From: Paracyclopina nana
Taxonomy: Eukaryota > Arthropoda > Copepoda > Cyclopoida > Cyclopettidae
Direction of reading: 5' to 3'
DNA length: 64,000 bases
NCBI GenBank assembly: GCA_019096065.1
Contig: JAGUCH010000002.1
Span: 15,264,501 to 15,328,500 of the forward strand
Below the pieces are notes generated by a model, which was not told the DNA's origin, searched no databases, and was given only the letters and a program-made list of their open reading frames with translations. The translations under genes were made by a program, and so were the position numbers. Below are positions 61,601 to 64,000 of the stretch, piece by piece (position 1 is the first letter of the stretch; each line of letters starts with the position of its first letter).

Positions 61601-62013
61601 TTATCACCACTTATTAAAATCCCATATTTAGCTGTCTTTATTTTATATGAAAGTCTCTTAGGGGAAAGTCAAAGGACTGTGTTCTTTACCTGGCTTAAAT
61701 TTGTAGGAATAATCATCAATTTGATGAGAAGCGATGTTTATATTGATTGAAGAGTTATTAATTGGCTCATCTGAAACAAGAACAGTTGAATTTAATTTCT
61801 TTTATTTTCATGTGATACAACAAGCCAAAACAAGAAGTAATTTTTCTATTAAGAATATCATGATAATTATTTCATATTACCTGCTGTTTGAAGAGTGACA
61901 AAGTTAAATATCAGAATGATGGGGACAACCACAATATTTTCAATTATTCCCAAAATAGCCAAATAAACTGCAAGCTTTGAAAAGAAGGCCTTATACTGAG
62001 GATTTAAGTTCAT
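37660..62013 (-). CDS. gene C: signal-anchored protein with about 30 tandem LNR-like repeats, 20 exons
   Basis: Exons 62013-61881, 61770-61690, 58505-58425, 58376-58206, 50816-50636, 50591-50488, 50407-50208, 50152-49757, 49539-49344, 49289-48889, 48843-48565, 43113-42837, 42444-41954, 41690-41448, 41386-41299, 41134-40971, 39509-39088, 39017-38843, 38763-37917, 37796-37660. All phases agree: 1688 aa. Residues about 14-40 are hydrophobic (signal anchor, probably type II). Residues about 45-100 are Thr/Ser-rich. The rest is about 30 repeats of roughly 45 residues, for example SIGDGICHVDLNVPQCCYDG followed by GDC. They have the consensus GDGxCDxxLNxxECCxDGGDC, and inter-repeat spacers often carry CxxC. 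Several modules are split by an intron between 'N(T)' and 'ECC'. Two introns of 5.5 and 7.4 kb carry mobile elements. An alternative last exon is possible. No named homologue known to me. Confidence 0.8.
39510..40970. other. 1.5-kb intron of gene C
   Basis: No coding content apart from flanking exons. Holds a family-1 MITE at 40666-40816. Confidence 0.5.
40666..40816. mobile_element. palindromic MITE, family 1 copy b
   Basis: Arms ATAGGATTATACACC ... GGTGTATAATCCTAT, interior almost identical to 18251-18402 including 'gtgagcggagcgaacgagtg'. Confidence 0.78.
43378..43455. mobile_element. palindromic MITE, family 1 copy c, internally deleted
   Basis: 78-bp copy retaining both ends (ATAGGATTATACACC ... 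ATATAATCCTAT) but without the middle, followed by the same 'agctaccccca' flank as copies a and b. Confidence 0.7.
43752..44010 (+). mobile_element. tRNA-like SINE with kelch-exon-like tail
   Basis: tRNA-like block at about 43755-43820 (CAGTGGTAGAGCATCAGCGC, GGTTCAATTCTTG) followed by a tail at 43880-44010. The tail is the reverse complement of 27320-27450 and contains CAACTTGGCGGTGGGTTCAC, similar to the kelch-like segment at 37161-37355. Confidence 0.6.
44026..44120. repeat. 18-bp minisatellite
   Basis: About five copies of a CxGGCAGCGTCTCCTGCAC unit. GC-rich against an AT-rich background, directly after the SINE tail. Confidence 0.7.
44132..44590 (+). mobile_element. tRNA-like SINE, family S1 copy b
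   Basis: Aligns with 18517-18968 over its whole length: tRNA-like block at about 44350-44405 (GGCTCAGTGGTAGAGCATCA, AGTTCGATTC), same tail with 'tgatcattatccacttatag', same 5' region with CTTTTGCAGTGCxCACTGCC. Confidence 0.72.
44870..45312. repeat. duplicated segment R2 copy a with two minus-oriented tRNA-like blocks
   Basis: Two tRNA-like blocks read on minus: about 45085-45150 (CATAGCTCAGTGGTTAGAGC) and about 45225-45292 (ATGGCACAATGGTTAGAGCA). The same pair in the same order lies at 46425-46862. Acceptor stems do not pair well, so these are SINE heads or tRNA relics, not functional tRNA gen. Confidence 0.62.
45316..46181. mobile_element. fold-back element with tandem-repeat arms
   Basis: Each arm is about 110 bp of degenerate GATCCACTTTTCCGC-type units, period about 15-17 bp, in opposite orientation: 45330-45425 and 46065-46175. 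The ends read CAGCCAAACCGAGAATCC and, on the other strand, TGCCAAACTGAGAATCC. The element interrupts repeat R2: the uninterrupted counterpart is at about 46845-46860, and a TTTTTAA-like duplication lies on both sides. A truncated Harbinger-like MITE is nested inside. No transposase. Confidence 0.68.
45554..45748. mobile_element. Harbinger-like MITE, truncated copy
   Basis: Shares GGCCC..TTA with ATTATGGCATAA and TAACTGAACAGA blocks with the complete copy at 50910-51126; the right end is missing. Confidence 0.55.
46425..46862. repeat. duplicated segment R2 copy b with two minus-oriented tRNA-like blocks
   Basis: Counterpart of 44870-45312, about 85-90% identical by eye, with tRNA-like blocks at about 46615-46690 and 46760-46828. 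It continues without a fold-back insertion into sequence also found at 46185-46400. Confidence 0.62.
47011..47197. mobile_element. hairpin element
   Basis: Arms of about 75 bp: left with GAGCTGGGGCACGTAAAATT and GATTTTAAAATGGAAAAAC, right the complement ending ACGTGCCCCAGCTC. A similar hairpin occurs at 59591-59752. Confidence 0.65.
47230..47912. repeat. composite repeat R1 copy b
   Basis: Counterpart of 30297-30990: minus-oriented tRNA-like block at about 47412-47478 (complement GGTAGCTCAGTCAGTAGAGC ... GGTTCGATCCCC, close to tRNA-Lys in the loop region) followed by the hairpin 47729-47909. Confidence 0.65.
48002..48399. mobile_element. fold-back element, 'CCAAATTTGG' family copy b
   Basis: Ends AGGCCAATTTCA ... 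TGAAATTGGCCT, with paired blocks GCACCAAATTTGGTAGGATT and its complement inside the arms. Confidence 0.65.
50910..51126. mobile_element. PIF/Harbinger-like MITE, complete copy
   Basis: 217 bp with imperfect inverted ends (GGCCCATTTACCTATTAA and, on the other strand, GGCTCGGTTCACCTACAA), flanked by TTA on both sides (50907-50909, 51127-51129). A 3-bp TWA target duplication and GGC-starting ends fit PIF/Harbinger. An end fragment lies at about 56868-56895. Confidence 0.68.
51907..52310 (+). repeat. promoter-like internal repeat, copy 1
   Basis: Matches 53302-53800: shared GGAGCTGGAGCC, GGTGGAGTAGTAAGC, a TATA-like TATAAAG (about 52110), then 'ctctgagctttccccctg' and ACTCCCCTT ... CCACCACCAC before an ATG. 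Looks like a U3-R-U5-type region of a different or rearranged LTR. Confidence 0.5.
52320..52830 (+). pseudogene. gag-like remnant of unclear identity
   Basis: Plus-strand frames shift several times. The longest open part begins at 52531 and is rich in Ala/Leu/Lys, ending in a basic stretch. Its position just after a promoter-like repeat fits a structural-protein gene, but I recognise no diagnostic motif. Confidence 0.3.
53302..53800 (+). repeat. promoter-like internal repeat, copy 2
   Basis: Second copy, with a TATA-like GTTATAAGG at about 53609 and an internal duplication of about 100 bp (ATTAGGATTCxAGTxGxAGCT). Followed by a short frame starting with ATG at about 53791 that stops soon. Confidence 0.5.
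54040..55600 (+). pseudogene. envelope-glycoprotein-like remnant
   Basis: Overlapping plus-strand frames (about 54492-54986 and 54947-55522) in different phases show Cys-containing ectodomain-like sequence. A strongly hydrophobic stretch at about 55340-55450 (about 35 residues, then Tyr-His-Arg) looks like a transmembrane anchor. A charged, Pro-rich tail frame follows to about 55780. The layout resembles envelope proteins captured by LTR elements. Stops and frame shifts show it is broken. The viral family cannot be assigned from sight. Confidence 0.4.
56195..56870 (+). pseudogene. integrase-like remnant fused to an envelope fragment
   Basis: Plus-strand translation in shifting frames shows an integrase core-like block: an Asp at 56238-56240 followed 35 codons later by Glu at 56343-56345, preceded by CNPKSN. 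A C-terminal-like block at about 56670-56730 contains GEHVWLY. In-frame stops (for example directly after the Asp) and a shift after the Glu break it. At 56827-56866 the sequence matches the membrane-anchor part of the envelope remnant at about 55359, indicating an internal deletion in a second copy. Confidence 0.5.
57147..57357. mobile_element. 211-bp MITE with long perfect inverted repeats
   Basis: AGGCCGTTCTCATATTGCCG at the left and its exact complement at the right. The arms continue about 65 bp with repeated AGCTAAGCTAAGG units. Flanked by AAT on both sides. Confidence 0.85.
58506..59590. other. intron of gene C, no recognised content
   Basis: Part of the 3.2-kb intron 58506-61689. No frame with domain content on either strand. 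Confidence 0.4.
59591..59880. repeat. hairpin repeat related to 47011-47197, inverted flank
   Basis: Shares GATTTTAAAATGGAAAAACA and its complement. The right flank (about 59770-59880, GCTGCCCCATGCCC) is the reverse of sequence next to the hairpin at about 46900. Confidence 0.55.
59930..60915. repeat. possible fold-back region with 'agaataggatcta' units
   Basis: Left part has GAATAGGATCTAC-type units (about 59965, 60325), right part the complementary GTAGATTCTATTC (about 60730, 60860). GAGATGGCGCTGG (about 60047) and CAGCGCCATCTAG (about 60904) face each other. Low-copy tandem motifs with 'acttcaggact' lie between. Boundaries uncertain. Confidence 0.35.
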
Positions 62014-62647
62014 TGCTGCTTTATGGTTAGCCTATTACTAAAAGTAGACATATGTTGCAAAAAATAGTGCATTACAGGGTAGGCAGGGAAATTTGACCCC
62101 TACAGAAACATAAAATATTTTTATAAGATTTACGATTTTTCAACAATTTTTTAAAAGAGGCCATGTGAAAGTGCCTGCCTTGGTATTCACATCATTAAAT
62201 GAGTATTGTCTTTTTCTTACTAAGGTTGCAGGTTGAAGTACCCTTATAAAAATAGATATTTTCAATTCAGCCATCCTCTAGTTAGGTTCTACTATGAAGG
62301 TTTGGTTACCAGTGAAGAAAAGGGTGATCAGGTTAAGGTGAAAAATAACCACAACTTCATAAATCAAATTTGCTTGCCCTCCCTGTGAGTCAATACTATA
62401 CATAATCCATGGGTACTCTGATTTTGCTGATAATAAATTGTTTTAATATTAAAGAAGATTTATGTTTTGATAAGCCTACATCATGGTTGAGAGGAAAGCT
62501 TTCAATTACTTAGGCCTGGAAAATAATTAAACTAAATTTGCATGTTATTATAAAAATGTGCTAGTGACTTTAGGGTATTATTGATTTTTTTATCGAAGGT
62601 TTTTTGTGCAATCTTCATAGCAGTCTTGTTATGAGCTGCTATTGAAA
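62014..62647. promoter_or_regulatory. divergent promoter region of genes C and D
   Basis: 634 bp between two opposite start codons of related genes. AT-rich; no clear TATA or other motif picked out. Shared control is an inference from position. Confidence 0.4.
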
Positions 62648-64000
62648 ATGGTTAGTAATATAAAAAAGCAACAAAAGCAGAGGCAATGGATTTTATATTG
62701 TTGGGATTGGAAAATTGCTTCTGGATTCTTGATTTTTTGTATTTTCCTCAGCATTGGAGGACTTTTAATTATCAATGGTTCAGATTGGTTTTCATCACTA
62801 GGTAAGAGTACTTGTATTTGTTGGATATTTTTCTGATGAGATCTCACACCAATCCAAAAATGGTGCAAAATGGTTAAAAATGATGCATTCACCCTCATCC
62901 CCTCATCCATTAAAAGACATAAAATTGACTAACAAAACCAAACAAAAGATTTGGCAGCCTGAAAATAGGCAAAAATTGCCCAAAAAAGGCTTAATTCAAG
63001 ACACATTATAGCCCATTCAAATCAGCATAGTCATGTCACAGCTTGCTTGCTAAATCTGACTTAATTGATTTTTTCTTTACTATACTATGCTGATTCTTGT
63101 TGAAACCCAGCTATAATTTGGGCCTCATAACCCAGAACTCTATAAATCACTCAACCTTTCTACAAATCTTTTGACTTTAACTCACAAGATCCAAAAACCA
63201 GCAAATTTTAAATCCCATAGTTAATTGTGCACCAATTTTTTTCAGCTTGTCGAATCTGTCAAGATTTTGTTTGCTTAAATATTGAAATCTCCTTAATTCA
63301 TTAAATAGATCCCTACTTAAGTCATCTGAGTGCAAGACTACATGCATTCTCTTGGTTAAACAGAATTCCCTTCTTCAGGTCTGCAAGAGGTTTCAAGCTG
63401 GACTGAATGGACCAGTTGCTCCTCTGTTGGATTTAATCGAACTAGAAAGATCAACAATTGTAAAAGCTGCCAAGAAGCTGTAGAATCCTGCAAACCTCAA
63501 GGTTAGGATGTAGAAAGAAATCATAGAATCTAGACCATGATTATCTTACTATTATTATTTTTAGGTTGGAATGAGTGGTCAAGGTGCTCCATTGAATGCT
63601 CACAAAAAGATAATAGAATTGGTCATAGGCTTAGAGAATGGAAATGCAATGATGACTCAAATCATTGTAATGAAACACATGTCTATGAAAATGAGACCTG
63701 CACTAGTAACAATCTTTGTAATCTTGGTAACTCAGCTGAGCATTTACTCACAATATATGCTTACTTAGTAAAATTATAAGATTGCAGTTCTTCATTTGTG
63801 GGTGATGGGTTCTGTGACGATATCTACAATTTCGAAACATGTAATTTTGACCAAGGAGATTGTTGCCTAGCAACAGTAAAGAGCAAGCATTTTTGCTCAG
63901 AATGTGTGTGTTATGCAGAGCCTGAATTGATGGAAAATTGCCTGCATAAAAGATCAGTAGGTAATGGCATCTGTGATGATTTTACCAATACAATTGACTG
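62648..64000 (+). CDS. gene D: signal-anchored TSP1-LNR protein, 5' part
   Basis: Exons 62648-62801, 63379-63501, 63565-63726 and 63781-64000 (cut by the window) join in phase. Residues 1-23 are basic and aromatic; about 24-42 (IASGFLIFCIFLSIGGLLI) form a membrane anchor, probably type II. Two thrombospondin type-1 repeats follow, one per exon: SSWTEWTSCSSVGFNRTRK and GWNEWSRCSIECSQKDNRIG. Then come LNR-like modules of the A/B kind (GDGFCDDIYNFETCNFDQGD + CC; a second begins at SVGNGICDDF). Order and intron phases (all phase 1) match the 5' half of gene A, so the unseen remainder may include kelch repeats. The ATG at 62648 is the only in-frame ATG before the hydrophobic segment. Confidence 0.82.

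Overview
This is nuclear DNA from an animal, most likely an invertebrate. The genes are intron-split with canonical GT-AG borders, most introns are only 45-60 bp, and Homer, FANCL, ECHDC1 and TSP1/LNR/kelch modular surface proteins are present. Many tRNA-derived SINE-like repeats and small inverted-repeat DNA elements (MITEs, fold-back elements) lie between and inside genes. I cannot fix the phylum. Tight gene spacing, a possible polycistronic cluster and arthropod-like repeat words such as 'agatggcgc' fit several compact-genome invertebrates.

Left part (1-18.1 kb) is gene-dense and mostly conserved housekeeping or signalling. It holds a 3'-truncated F-box protein (-), a gamma-glutamylcyclotransferase-like enzyme (+), a tightly packed minus-strand trio ECHDC1 > GATD3/ES1-like > FANCL, and the scaffold gene Homer (+, 10 coding exons, 7.1-kb first intron with an alternative first coding exon). 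Tail-to-tail with Homer lies a secreted Cys-rich multi-module protein with a furin-type site (-). By chaining splice sites with consistent phase I obtained full frames for Homer (503 aa), GATD3 (258 aa), the GGCT-like protein (294 aa) and the Cys-rich protein (840 aa).

Right part (20.3-64 kb) is a cluster of related signal-anchored modular ectodomain genes, called here A, B, C and D. A (-, 20.36-26.59 kb, 13 exons, 1529 aa) is TM-TSP1x2-LNRx7 followed by a long kelch propeller region with about 14 blades. B (-, 28.91-34.26 kb, 11 exons found, about 659 aa) is TM, Ser/Asn-rich linker, 7 LNRs. C (-, 37.66-62.01 kb, 20 exons, 1688 aa) is TM followed by about 30 LNR-like repeats. D (+, 62.65 kb to the edge) again starts TM-TSP1x2-LNR and is divergent from C. 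All four use a non-canonical LNR in which the usual third Cys is replaced, normally by the Leu of an 'LN' pair, and a new adjacent Cys pair appears: 'GDCC' in A, B and D, 'CCxDxxDC' in C. This locus-wide, coordinated rewiring of a Notch-type module is the most interesting thing in the window; the function is unknown.

Introns and intergenic space in the right part are loaded with repeats: at least four tRNA-like SINE heads, several MITE families (one pair looks PIF/Harbinger-like, one element has an 8-bp target duplication), a large fold-back element with tandem-repeat arms, and a degraded LTR retroelement with envelope-like and integrase-like remnants (51.4-56.9 kb). The long introns of gene C absorb most of these without breaking its reading frame.
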